From Oscillospiraceae bacterium (GTDB taxonomy: Bacteria > Bacillota_A > Clostridia > Oscillospirales > Oscillospiraceae): a DNA stretch of 6,417 nucleotides. The position numbers and the translations under genes are program-made. Each line of letters starts with the position of its first letter. The first letter of the stretch is position 1. Of this stretch, positions 1 to 6,417 are shown piece after piece. The notes beneath the pieces are model-generated. The model was not told where the DNA came from and searched no databases. It saw nothing but the letters and a program-made list of their open reading frames with translations. The stretch spans positions 1 to 6,417 of the forward strand of contig JAISBX010000155.1 of assembly GCA_031265965.1 (NCBI GenBank). The letters run 5' to 3'.

Positions 1-2477
1 GTCTCGCCGCAGCCGGCGCAGGCGCCGGGGAACTCCAGCAGCGGGCGCAGGAACTGGGAGCCCTTTACGGTATTTTTGTCAAACCCCGTGTCTTTTTCGG
101 AGACATATCTGTCCGCGTAATCGTAATAGCTTTGTGTGTGCGCCGCTTCCTCGATCGGGAGCATACGCAGCGCTTTCTCCTTCGCGGGGCAGACGTCCAC
201 GCACGAGCCGCAGCCCGTGCAGTCGTATACGGACGCCGCAATGGCAAAGCGCAGCCCCTCGTTGCCCTTTCCGGTCATTTGCTTCGACTTGAAGCCCTCC
301 GGCGCCGCCTGCGCTTCCGTCTCGTCGAGCGCGAACGGGCGCACTACGGAGTGCGGGCACACGTACGCGCAGCGGTTGCACTGTATGCAATGCTCCGGCA
401 GCCACTCCGGGACGTCCGTGGCGATGCCGCGCTTCTCGCAGGCCGACGTGCCGGCAGGAATGAGCGACCCGCCCTCCGTCTGCAAAAACACCGACACGGG
501 CAGGGAGTCTCCCCGCATGAGGTTCATAGGCGCCATCACGCCGGACACATACGCTGCCGCGTCCTCCCGGGCGGCGCCCGTGCCGGCCGCGGCCGACGCG
601 TCCCGCGTATCCTGCGCATCGCGCCATGAATCGGGTATCTCTATGAGCGTCACGTTGCGCAGCCCCGCGTCGACGGCCGCGATGTTCATGTCCACTATCT
701 GCTCGCCCTTGCGCCCGTACGTGTCGCGCACGGCGTCCTTCATGTAGCGCGCCGCGTCGTCGATGGGCAGTATGCCCGACAGCTTGAAAAACGCCGCTTG
801 CAGTATGGCGTTCGTCTTGTTACCTAGGCCTAACTGCTTGCCTATGCTCACGGCGTCGCACGCGTAGAGCCGCACGTTGTTTTGCGCGATGTAGCGCTTG
901 GCGGCGGCGGGCAGACGGCGCGTGAACTCGTCCGCGTCCCACGGGCAGTTCGCCAAAAACACCCCGCCGGGCTTCACGTCCTGCGCCATATCGAATTTTT
1001 CGAGATACGACGTGTTGTGGCACGCGACGAAGTCTGCCTTCGACACGTAATAAGCGGACTTGATAGGCGAGTCGCCGAAGCGCAGATGGCTTATGGTCAC
1101 GCCGCCGGATTTGCGCGAGTCGTACTGAAAATACGCCTGCGCCGTTTTGTCGGTGTGGTCGCCGATTATCTTTATGGAGTTCTTGTTCGCGCCCACCGTG
1201 CCGTCGGAGCCGAGGCCCCAGAACTTACAGGAGACTATGCCGGCGGGCGTCGTGTCCGGCGCCTCGTCTATCGGCAGCGACAGGTGCGTCACATCGTCGT
1301 TTATGCCGACGGTGAAGCTGTTTTTCGGAGCGTCGAGGGCGAGATTTTTGAATACCGCCAGCAGACAGCCGGGCGGCGTGTCCTTGCTTGCCAGCCCGTA
1401 GCGTCCGCCGAACACCCTGATTCCCGTGCCGCCGAGCGCCGTGACGACGTCGAGGTACAGCGGCTCGCCCACGCCGCCGGGCTCCTTTGTCCTGTCCAGC
1501 ACGCCCACTGTCTTCACAGTCTTCGGCAGCGCCGCCATGAGATGGCTCACGGAGAACGGCCGGTACAGGCGCACTTTTATGACGCCCGTGCGCTCGCCGC
1601 GCGCGTTGAGGTAGTCCACGACCTCCTCCGCCGTCTCGCAGACGGAGCCCATCGCTATTATCACCCTGTCGGCGTCGGGCGCGCCGTAATACTCAAACAG
1701 CTTATACGCCGTGCCGAGGACTCCGTTTATCCTGTTGAGACAGTGCTCCACCACGCCGGGCAGCGCGTCGTAGGCTTGGTTGCACGCCTCGCGCGCCTGA
1801 AAGAATATGTCGCCGTTTTGCGCCGAGCCGCGCAGTACGGGGTGCGCCGGGTTGTTCGCCCGCGCGCGAAAATTTTGCAGCGCACTGCGGTCCAGAAGCT
1901 CCCCGAGCTCGCCGTAGTCCCACACGGCTATCTTCTGCATCTCGTGCGACGTGCGGAAACCGTCGAAGAAGTGCAGGAACGGCATACCGCCCTCTATGGC
2001 GGAAAGGTGCGCCGCCGCCGCGAGGTCCATTGCCTCTTGCGGGCTGTTTGACGCGAGTATGGCAAAGCCCGTCTGCCGGCACGCCATGACGTCGCTCTGG
2101 TCGCCGAATATGGACAGCGCGTGCGTCGCCACTGTGCGCGCCGTGACGTGTATGACCGCCGGGAGGCGCTCTCCCGCCATCTTATACATATTGGGTATCA
2201 TGAGCAGCAGCCCCTGGGACGCCGTAAACGTGCTCGTCAGCGCGCCCGAGAGCACCGAACCGTGCACCGCGCCCGCCGCGCCGCCCTCCGACTGCATCTC
2301 GACGACGCGCACCGTCTGCCCAAAGATATTCTCCCGTCCCTCCGCGGCCCATTTGTCTACGTACTCCGCCATCGTAGAAGACGGCGTTATAGGGTATATC
2401 GCCGCCACGTCCGTAAAAGCGTACGCCACATGCGCCGCCGCCGTATTCCCGTCCATAGTCTTAAGCTTCCGCCCCAT
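1..2477 (-). CDS. nifJ: Pyruvate:ferredoxin (flavodoxin) oxidoreductase, 3' end beyond the window
   Basis: This cytoplasmic enzyme oxidatively decarboxylates pyruvate with CoA to acetyl-CoA and CO2 and passes the electrons to ferredoxin or flavodoxin. Translating the minus strand from 2477 gives 825 open codons to the edge; the family is usually about 1170-1230 residues, so roughly the last 30% is missing. Visible parts: the N-terminal pyrimidine-binding domain with YPITPSS (28-34), EMQSEGGAAGAVHG (60-73) and TAR (112-114). Thr31, Glu64 and Arg114 fall at the same numbers as the active-site residues of the Desulfovibrio africanus enzyme. Next comes the middle 2-oxoacid oxidoreductase region, then a two-cluster ferredoxin domain with Cys697/700/703/707 and Cys753/756/759/763. 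The sequence ends in GACAGCGE, holding Cys820 and Cys823 of the proximal cluster. The start at 2477 is set by AGGGGGG 9 nt upstream; the in-frame ATG at 2456 lacks a good site. ATA is the main Ile codon. Identity is very secure; the direction of pyruvate flux cannot be told. Confidence 0.97.
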   Translation of the reverse strand, partial: MGRKLKTMDGNTAAAHVAYAFTDVAAIYPITPSSTMAEYVDKWAAEGRENIFGQTVRVVEMQSEGGAAGAVHGSVLSGALTSTFTASQGLLLMIPNMYKMAGERLPAVIHVTARTVATHALSIFGDQSDVMACRQTGFAILASNSPQEAMDLAAAAHLSAIEGGMPFLHFFDGFRTSHEMQKIAVWDYGELGELLDRSALQNFRARANNPAHPVLRGSAQNGDIFFQAREACNQAYDALPGVVEHCLNRINGVLGTAYKLFEYYGAPDADRVIIAMGSVCETAEEVVDYLNARGERTGVIKVRLYRPFSVSHLMAALPKTVKTVGVLDRTKEPGGVGEPLYLDVVTALGGTGIRVFGGRYGLASKDTPPGCLLAVFKNLALDAPKNSFTVGINDDVTHLSLPIDEAPDTTPAGIVSCKFWGLGSDGTVGANKNSIKIIGDHTDKTAQAYFQYDSRKSGGVTISHLRFGDSPIKSAYYVSKADFVACHNTSYLEKFDMAQDVKPGGVFLANCPWDADEFTRRLPAAAKRYIAQNNVRLYACDAVSIGKQLGLGNKTNAILQAAFFKLSGILPIDDAARYMKDAVRDTYGRKGEQIVDMNIAAVDAGLRNVTLIEIPDSWRDAQDTRDASAAAGTGAAREDAAAYVSGVMAPMNLMRGDSLPVSVFLQTEGGSLIPAGTSACEKRGIATDVPEWLPEHCIQCNRCAYVCPHSVVRPFALDETEAQAAPEGFKSKQMTGKGNEGLRFAIAASVYDCTGCGSCVDVCPAKEKALRMLPIEEAAHTQSYYDYADRYVSEKDTGFDKNTVKGSQFLRPLLEFPGACAGCGE

Positions 2478-2486
2478 AAAAAATTT

Positions 2487-2493
2487 CCCCCCT
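2487..2493 (-). promoter_or_regulatory. Ribosome binding site of the PFOR gene
   Basis: AGGGGGG sits 9 nt before the ATG at 2477, followed by an A/T-only spacer. It decides between the ATG at 2477 and the one at 2456 (Met8), which has only AAGCTTAAGACT in front of it. Confidence 0.75.
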
Positions 2494-2516
2494 GAAAATA
2501 ATTTTGAATTCTGAAT

Positions 2517-2533
2517 TGTCGGCTCCGCCGACA
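2517..2533. repeat. GC-rich hairpin between the LtaS-like gene and PFOR
   Basis: TGTCGGC and GCCGACA form a perfect 7-bp inverted repeat around a TCC loop, in an otherwise AT-rich 65-bp gap. In the transcribed direction the stem is followed by AATTCAGAATTC rather than a run of T, so it is a poor match to an intrinsic terminator. It could still weaken read-through from the LtaS-like gene, or protect an mRNA end. It lies beside TTGAATTC/CTGAATTG (2504-2517) and the GTTAAYT repeats, which looks like a composite intergenic repeat element. The element assignment is inference. Confidence 0.6.
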
Positions 2534-2541
2534 CCTAAGTT

Positions 2542-2562
2542 GTTAATTGTTAACTGTTAATT
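2542..2562. repeat. Three tandem 7-bp GTTAAYT units
   Basis: GTTAATT, GTTAACT and GTTAATT follow one another without a gap. They overlap the end of the LtaS-like gene, where the reverse strand reads as Leu-Thr-Val-Asn-Asn-stop. The low-complexity AT sequence contrasts with the GC-rich coding DNA around it. It may be one end of a short dispersed repeat that also includes the nearby hairpin. Confidence 0.7.
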
Positions 2563-4408
2563 GTCTCCTGTGGTACTCAATTATGCGGAAATCCGCGTAC
2601 GCCTTTTCGGCGGCTCCTGTCAGGGTATCCGTCAAGGAGCCGTCGCGCAGCCTGAAGTAGTTCGTCGGGGTGTTTACGACGTCGATGTGCTCTAACAGCG
2701 CGTTCGCCGCCTTCATATATTCGTCGCCTTCCCACGAACACAGCTCAAACAGTTTATTCATCAGGAAACACGGTGAGAAGTCGCCGCCTTCTCCGGTGAA
2801 ACCGTTGCCCAAGACGGATTTGGCGGCATCGTTGGCCCATATTACATATGGCGTCGTGTACCTATTGTAAAATCCGTCATCCGTCTCCGGCGCGAGGCTT
2901 ATGCCCAGTTCCCCGTAGACATACTCGTTGTTGCCAAGCCATGGCTTGTGATCCCCGTACAGGAGTATTATAACAGGATCCCCGCTGTCCCTGAATCCGT
3001 CCACGAACGCGGCGATCCGCTGCGTGGTGTCGTATATGCCCGCGAGATAGTTGTTTAGTATATAGTACGCCGGTTCCGACAGTTCCCCCCGTTCTATGTA
3101 CGATCCGTTGGCGAGCCCCGTGTCGTAGTACGCGCCGTGGTTTTGGATGGTCAAATTGTGGCTGAAATACGGCCGGGCACTGTCCCTTTCGCCGTACATC
3201 TGCGCGACTTTGTCGAAAAAGTACGCGTCGGATTGGGCACTGTCCTCAAAGCTGTCGATGAAGTAGTAGTTGTCGAACCCGAGATATTTGTGCACTTCCT
3301 CCCTGCTGTAAAACCAGCCGTCCCCGGGGTGAAACCCCTCAGTGGCATAGCCCTGGTCTTTGAGATAGTATAGATATGTGTCCGTGGGTTCCGTATAGCT
3401 CTCCATACGCGTATAGCCTGTGAGGAACAGGCGTTCGGTATCTATAGTGCCGCCGGAGAAGATGTTGTTTATGAGCTGTCCGTGCACCGACTCGGTTTGA
3501 AGCGCGTGCAGGCCTGCGTAGACATCGGTTGTGAAATTGAGGGATTCGTACTGCGACAGATCGCAGTACGCCTCCAGCATCACGCTTATTATATCCACCT
3601 TTTTGCCATCCGGTATGTCGTTGTAACCGTACGCGCCGAGCAATTCGTCAACTGTCTGCGGCGTATAGCTCTCCGGCGGTTTTGGGAACAAGTCCTGTAC
3701 GCTGTGTATAAACGGATATACAAAGCCCCGGCTTATAAAGTCGCGCGTATACAGATCCTCTTCGGGCGTGCTTTCGCTCTGTGTATTTTCGTACAGAGCG
3801 GCGTTAGAATACGGCCCTATGAAGAGTGCGAACGACAGCGCCGCCATAGCAACTGCGCCGAACGCGCGCACGAACCACGCCCCCGGCCGCCTCTTGGCAA
3901 ATTTGCACAGCACAAGCGCGCCCGCCGCGATAAACGCCGCAGCCAGAAAAAGGCGCCAGTCCAGTTTGAGGCCATAAGAACTGTTGAACGTCATGCCTGC
4001 CTCGCGCACCAAACTCATATCGGCGGCGACGAATGCGTCGCCGCGTATCTGCATCCTGAAGAAGTTGACGAACGACAACGTGGAAACCAGCAGAGATACC
4101 GGCAGAAACGCCATCCACGCTTTGCCCACCACGAGATATACCAGCAGCATGAGCAGCACGGGCGGCAGCATATTGAGCGCCACAAGCGTAAAAGACGAGA
4201 AATACGAAAAGAACATTGGTATCCCGTATTCACCGGTGCCGATGAGCATTGCCATTGCCCCCTCGGCGAGGCCGAACAGTACGAGCAGCGCGTATGTAAA
4301 CGCCGTAGACTTAACCGCCGCGCGCAACTTTTCGCGGCGGGACATGCCCGCTGCGGCAGCCGTTCGCGTCTTTACAGTATTGCTTGCCATATTTGCCATG
4401 GCGGTCAA
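2543..4408 (-). CDS. LTA synthase family protein (LtaS/MdoB-type phosphoglycerol transferase)
   Basis: This is a membrane-bound enzyme of the alkaline phosphatase/sulfatase superfamily (COG1368 type). Relatives such as LtaS move glycerol-phosphate from phosphatidylglycerol to a growing polymer on the outer face of the membrane. The 621 residues match the family's usual length. Five hydrophobic spans lie near 36-57, 66-92, 98-117, 152-169 and 181-199, followed by an extracellular catalytic domain from about 270. Likely metal and catalytic residues, by motif comparison with Staphylococcus aureus LtaS, are Glu279, nucleophile Thr321 (SGGTIDTE), His424 (IQNHGAYYD), Asp486 and His487 (YGDHKPW). 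Arg369 in FYSREE matches the substrate-binding Arg of LtaS, while the neighbouring Trp there is Tyr367 here. The TTG at 4408 overlaps the glyS TGA by 4 nt and has purine-rich GAGAGAG 7 nt upstream; ATGs at 4399 and 4390 are alternatives that leave the domains unchanged. The real product (LTA, another wall polymer, or glycan modification) cannot be told from sequence. Confidence 0.93.
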   Translation of the reverse strand: MTAMANMASNTVKTRTAAAAGMSRREKLRAAVKSTAFTYALLVLFGLAEGAMAMLIGTGEYGIPMFFSYFSSFTLVALNMLPPVLLMLLVYLVVGKAWMAFLPVSLLVSTLSFVNFFRMQIRGDAFVAADMSLVREAGMTFNSSYGLKLDWRLFLAAAFIAAGALVLCKFAKRRPGAWFVRAFGAVAMAALSFALFIGPYSNAALYENTQSESTPEEDLYTRDFISRGFVYPFIHSVQDLFPKPPESYTPQTVDELLGAYGYNDIPDGKKVDIISVMLEAYCDLSQYESLNFTTDVYAGLHALQTESVHGQLINNIFSGGTIDTERLFLTGYTRMESYTEPTDTYLYYLKDQGYATEGFHPGDGWFYSREEVHKYLGFDNYYFIDSFEDSAQSDAYFFDKVAQMYGERDSARPYFSHNLTIQNHGAYYDTGLANGSYIERGELSEPAYYILNNYLAGIYDTTQRIAAFVDGFRDSGDPVIILLYGDHKPWLGNNEYVYGELGISLAPETDDGFYNRYTTPYVIWANDAAKSVLGNGFTGEGGDFSPCFLMNKLFELCSWEGDEYMKAANALLEHIDVVNTPTNYFRLRDGSLTDTLTGAAEKAYADFRIIEYHRRQLTVNN

Positions 4409-5832
4409 TATTCGACTCTCTCGCCTATATATTGCGCGAGCGAGTCAACGGGTACGCGCTCCTGCGACATGCTGTCGCGGTCGCGCACAGTCACGCGTCC
4501 GTCCGTCTGCGAGTCGAAGTCGTATGTCACGCAAAACGGCGTGCCTATCTCGTCCTGGCGCCTGTACCGCTTGCCTATGGAGCCCGCGTCGTCGAAGTCC
4601 GCCATAAACCGCGATACGAGTCCGTCGGCCACGGCGCGCGCGGGCTCCGACAGCTTCTTTGACAGCGGCAGAACGGCGCACTTGTACGGCGCGAGCGCCG
4701 GATGCAGCCGCAATACTGTCCGCACGTCGTTCTTTTCGGCGTCCACCGTCTCCTCGTCGTAAGCGTCGATAAGCACTGCGAGAACAGTCCTCGCCGGACC
4801 GAGCGAGGGCTCTATGACGCAGGGGATATATTTTTCCCCTGTCTCCTGATCGAAATATTCCATACTCTCGCCGGATGCGGTCTGGTGGGCGTTGAGGTCG
4901 AAGTCGGTGCGGCTCGCGACGCCCCAGAGCTCGCCCCAGCCGAACGGGAACAGGAACTCGAAGTCCGTCGTCGCGTTGGAGTAGTGCGACAGCTCCTCCT
5001 TGTCGTGGTCGCGCGCGCGGAGCGACCCAGCGCGAAGCCCGATAGATGCCAGCCAGCCACGGCAGAAATTGCGCCAGTAATCGAACCAATCGAGCTCCGT
5101 GCCGGGCTTGCAGAAGAATTCCAGCTCCATCTGCTCAAATTCGCGGATCCGGAAGATGAAGTTGCCCGGCGTGATCTCGTTGCGGAAGCATTTCCCGATT
5201 TGGGCGACGCCGAACGGCATCTTGCGGCGCGTCGAACGCTGGATATTCTTGAAATTGATAAAAATGCCCTGCGCGGTTTCCGGCCGCAGATATATCTCCG
5301 CCGAAGAGTCCTCCGTCACCCCCTGATGCGTCTTGAACATCATATTGAATTTGCGCACATCGGTGAAGTCGGACTTCCCGCAAGCCGGGCACGCGATATT
5401 GTGTTCTCGAATATATGCGATAAGCTCGTCGTTATTCATGGCCGCAGGATTCACGGCCGTGCCGCCCCCGGCTGCGAGGCTGTCCTCGATGAGCTTGTCC
5501 GCACGGTGGCGCATCTTGCACGATTTGCAGTCGATGAGCGGGTCGTTGAAGTTGACTACGTGCCCGGATGCCTCCCAAACCCTTGGGTTGAGCAGGATCG
5601 AGCTGTCGAGCCCGACATTGTAGGGGCTCTCTTGCACGAATTTTTTCCACCACGCGCGCTTGACGTTATTCATCAGCTCAACGCCCAGCGGCCCGTAGTC
5701 CCACGAGTTCGCCAGCCCCCCGTATATCTCGCTCCCCGCGAAGACAAATCCGCGCCCCTTGCACAGCGCGACGATTTTTTCCATCTGCTTATCCGTGTTG
5801 AGCGCGCCGCCCACGTTTTCCATAATGCTCAA
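4405..5832 (-). CDS. glyS: Glycyl-tRNA synthetase, single-chain homodimeric type
   Basis: This cytoplasmic class II synthetase joins glycine to tRNA-Gly using ATP. It is the single-chain type, not the bacterial alpha2beta2 GlyQ/GlyS form. From the TTG at 5832 it is 475 residues, normal for the family. The N-terminal part has [12 protein letters not shown] (28-39) and SWDYGPLG (43-50). Two Cys pairs, Cys102/105 and Cys148/151, form a probable zinc site. Motif 2 is [19 protein letters not shown] (216-234) and motif 3 is around [12 protein letters not shown] (341-352), with Arg348 as the class II arginine. The C-terminal anticodon-binding domain follows, with the signature [16 protein letters not shown] (417-432). 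TTG is preferred because GGGAGG ends 8 nt before it; the ATG at 5823 would be 17 nt away, and the ATG at 5886 would lie only a few bases after the likely transcription start. It is probably co-transcribed with the LtaS-like gene. Confidence 0.97.
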   Translation of the reverse strand: MSIMENVGGALNTDKQMEKIVALCKGRGFVFAGSEIYGGLANSWDYGPLGVELMNNVKRAWWKKFVQESPYNVGLDSSILLNPRVWEASGHVVNFNDPLIDCKSCKMRHRADKLIEDSLAAGGGTAVNPAAMNNDELIAYIREHNIACPACGKSDFTDVRKFNMMFKTHQGVTEDSSAEIYLRPETAQGIFINFKNIQRSTRRKMPFGVAQIGKCFRNEITPGNFIFRIREFEQMELEFFCKPGTELDWFDYWRNFCRGWLASIGLRAGSLRARDHDKEELSHYSNATTDFEFLFPFGWGELWGVASRTDFDLNAHQTASGESMEYFDQETGEKYIPCVIEPSLGPARTVLAVLIDAYDEETVDAEKNDVRTVLRLHPALAPYKCAVLPLSKKLSEPARAVADGLVSRFMADFDDAGSIGKRYRRQDEIGTPFCVTYDFDSQTDGRVTVRDRDSMSQERVPVDSLAQYIGERVEY

Positions 5833-5840
5833 TGTAACAA

Positions 5841-5846
5841 CCTCCC
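5841..5846 (-). promoter_or_regulatory. Ribosome binding site of glyS
   Basis: GGGAGG lies 8 nt before the TTG at 5832, the best spacing of any candidate start. This supports a TTG start giving the N-terminus MSIMENVGG. It rules against extending the protein upstream to 5886, which would add an Arg-rich stretch unlike the family. Confidence 0.8.
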
Positions 5847-5898
5847 AACCGCGGCGAAATCTCCTCCGCCGCACAACAACGATCATAAATACCAGACA

Positions 5899-5928
5899 AT
5901 TATACCCCTAGCGGACATCGCTTGTCAA
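5899..5928 (-). promoter_or_regulatory. Sigma-A type promoter of glyS
   Basis: TTGACA (5928-5923) and TATAAT (5904-5899) are both perfect consensus hexamers, separated by 18 bp (17 is the usual optimum). Transcription should start near 5892, giving a leader of about 60 nt before the TTG. The promoter lies 24 nt after the stop of the small membrane protein gene. I see no clear terminator between that gene and the promoter, so some read-through into glyS is possible. Confidence 0.85.
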
Positions 5929-5952
5929 TTAAGTATTTGTGAACATGAAGGC

Positions 5953-6174
5953 TCAATATCCCAAGACCGGACGGAAATATATCAATGCGGTAATAAACAC
6001 CGCGCACCACAGAACCATTAACAGTGAGATAAATATACGAAATGACATTTTTTTGTTGAGCTCGGCGGGCGGCAGATCCTTGAAAACGATCTTGCGTACA
6101 ACAATGCCTACAATTGTGAATGCGATGCTGACAATGGCCAAAACGAGAATAACAGGGCGCAATGGGATGTTCAT
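5953..6174 (-). CDS. Small hypothetical membrane protein with two spans
   Basis: I do not recognise a family for this 73-residue protein. Two hydrophobic segments, at about 7-26 and 45-67, are joined by a short charged loop with Arg27, Lys28, Lys32, Lys41, Lys42 and Arg46. By the positive-inside rule this loop would be cytoplasmic, with both ends outside. The loop carries DLPPAELNKK (33-42). The ATG at 6174 has AGGGG 7 nt upstream and starts 3 nt after the SLH gene stop, so the two genes should be translated together. Its isoleucine codons are mostly ATT and ATC, unlike the ATA-rich PFOR gene. The clean start, ribosome binding site and membrane-protein composition argue for a real gene. A role with the SLH protein or in the envelope is inference only. 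Confidence 0.8.
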   Translation of the reverse strand: MNIPLRPVILVLAIVSIAFTIVGIVVRKIVFKDLPPAELNKKMSFRIFISLLMVLWCAVFITALIYFRPVLGY

Positions 6175-6177
6175 GTA

Positions 6178-6417
6178 TCAACCCCTGTTGCGATCGCGCG
6201 CGCTCAACCGTTCGAGCACAATGTTTATCTGCTCGCGCGTTATCACGTCGTCAGGGCCGAAGCTGCCGTCGCCGTAGCCGACAATCAGACCTGTCTCATA
6301 CGCCCACGCGAGCGGTGCGTCGTCCGGGGACGCATCCGTGAATGGGTTGACCCCGGCCTCCGGGCTGCCCGCGCCGCGCCAGATAGCCTTTACAAACTCA
6401 GCGCGCGTCAGCGCGGT
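6178..6417 (-). CDS. SLH-domain protein, C-terminal end only
   Basis: The visible 79 codons run open from the right edge to a TGA at 6180-6178; the 5' part is outside the window. The first residues, ALTRAEFVKAIWRG (2-15), are the end of one S-layer-homology repeat. A full repeat follows from about 24 to 71: NPFTD (24-28), the WAYETGLIVGYGDGSFGP core (38-55) and ITRE (59-62). A short basic tail (RDRNRG) ends the protein. SLH repeats usually come in threes and bind secondary cell-wall polymers, often pyruvylated ones, holding exported proteins on the cell surface. Here they sit at the C-terminus. What the rest of the protein does (enzyme, adhesin or structural layer) is not visible. It forms a likely operon with the small membrane protein. 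Confidence 0.92.
   Translation of the reverse strand, partial: TALTRAEFVKAIWRGAGSPEAGVNPFTDASPDDAPLAWAYETGLIVGYGDGSFGPDDVITREQINIVLERLSARDRNRG
6182..6186 (-). promoter_or_regulatory. Ribosome binding site inside the end of the SLH gene
   Basis: AGGGG, 7 nt before the ATG at 6174, lies within the last two sense codons (AGG GGT) of the upstream SLH gene. Ribosomes finishing the SLH protein would stop on top of this start region, which favours coupled translation. Confidence 0.7.

Noticed and set aside
882..2051. 389-codon open frame on the plus strand
   Set aside because: It is antisense to the PFOR gene, whose motifs are unmistakable. The translation is rich in Arg, Val, Ala and His with no domain, as expected for the reverse strand of GC-rich coding DNA.
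2478..2542. A promoter for the PFOR gene in the gap after the LtaS-like gene
   Set aside because: The gap is AT-rich, but I found no -35 and -10 pair with reasonable match and spacing. PFOR may be read from upstream or from a weaker promoter I cannot identify.
3482..4762. 426-codon open frame on the plus strand
   Set aside because: It runs antisense across the LtaS-like gene and into glyS and has no recognisable motifs. Its Arg/His/Gln-rich composition is typical of a shadow frame.
5833..5886. Upstream extension of glyS to the ATG at 5886
   Set aside because: It would add an Arg-rich stretch unlike the family, start only about 6 nt after the predicted transcript start, and ignore the well-spaced GGGAGG before the TTG at 5832.
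5910..5922. Small inverted repeat AGCG-GACAT-CGCT between the glyS -35 and -10 boxes, considered as an operator
   Set aside because: Arms of 4 bp are expected by chance, and no known repressor site is matched.
4702..6021. 439-codon open frame on the plus strand
   Set aside because: It is antisense to glyS and crosses the glyS promoter and part of the small membrane protein gene. No domain is seen.

Overview
All genes in this window lie on the minus strand, so transcription runs from the right edge to the left. The gene set suggests an anaerobic, Gram-positive-type Firmicute, probably a clostridium. The pointers are a pyruvate:ferredoxin oxidoreductase (PFOR), a lipoteichoic-acid-synthase-like membrane enzyme, an S-layer-homology (SLH) protein and a single-chain glycyl-tRNA synthetase. 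The DNA is GC-rich, yet the PFOR gene reads most of its isoleucines as ATA, which may help place the lineage. No taxonomic search was possible.

In order of transcription: (1) 6417-6178, the C-terminal end of an SLH-domain protein, cut by the right edge. (2) 6174-5953, a 73-residue protein with two membrane spans, starting 3 nt after the SLH stop; its ribosome binding site lies inside the last SLH codons. (3) 5928-5899, a promoter with perfect consensus -35 and -10 boxes, driving glyS. (4) 5832-4405, glyS, best started at a TTG. (5) 4408-2543, a 621-residue LtaS/MdoB-type alkaline-phosphatase-superfamily enzyme whose start overlaps the glyS stop by 4 nt. (6) 2562-2517, a short repeat and hairpin region; the repeat forms the last codons and stop of the LtaS-like gene. 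(7) 2477-1, the first 825 residues of PFOR, cut by the left edge inside the domain that binds the proximal iron-sulfur cluster and thiamine diphosphate.

The genes serve different jobs: central anaerobic pyruvate metabolism, tRNA charging, and cell-envelope building (polyglycerol-phosphate polymer synthesis and SLH anchoring). glyS and the LtaS-like gene look like one transcription unit, and SLH plus the small membrane protein look like another. PFOR has a strong ribosome binding site but no promoter I can recognise. I saw no mobile element, CRISPR array, tRNA or rRNA, and no clear new multi-gene system. The points most worth a second look are the repeat-derived 3' end of the LtaS-like gene, the glyS start and promoter with no room for a T-box, and the small membrane protein coupled to the SLH gene.
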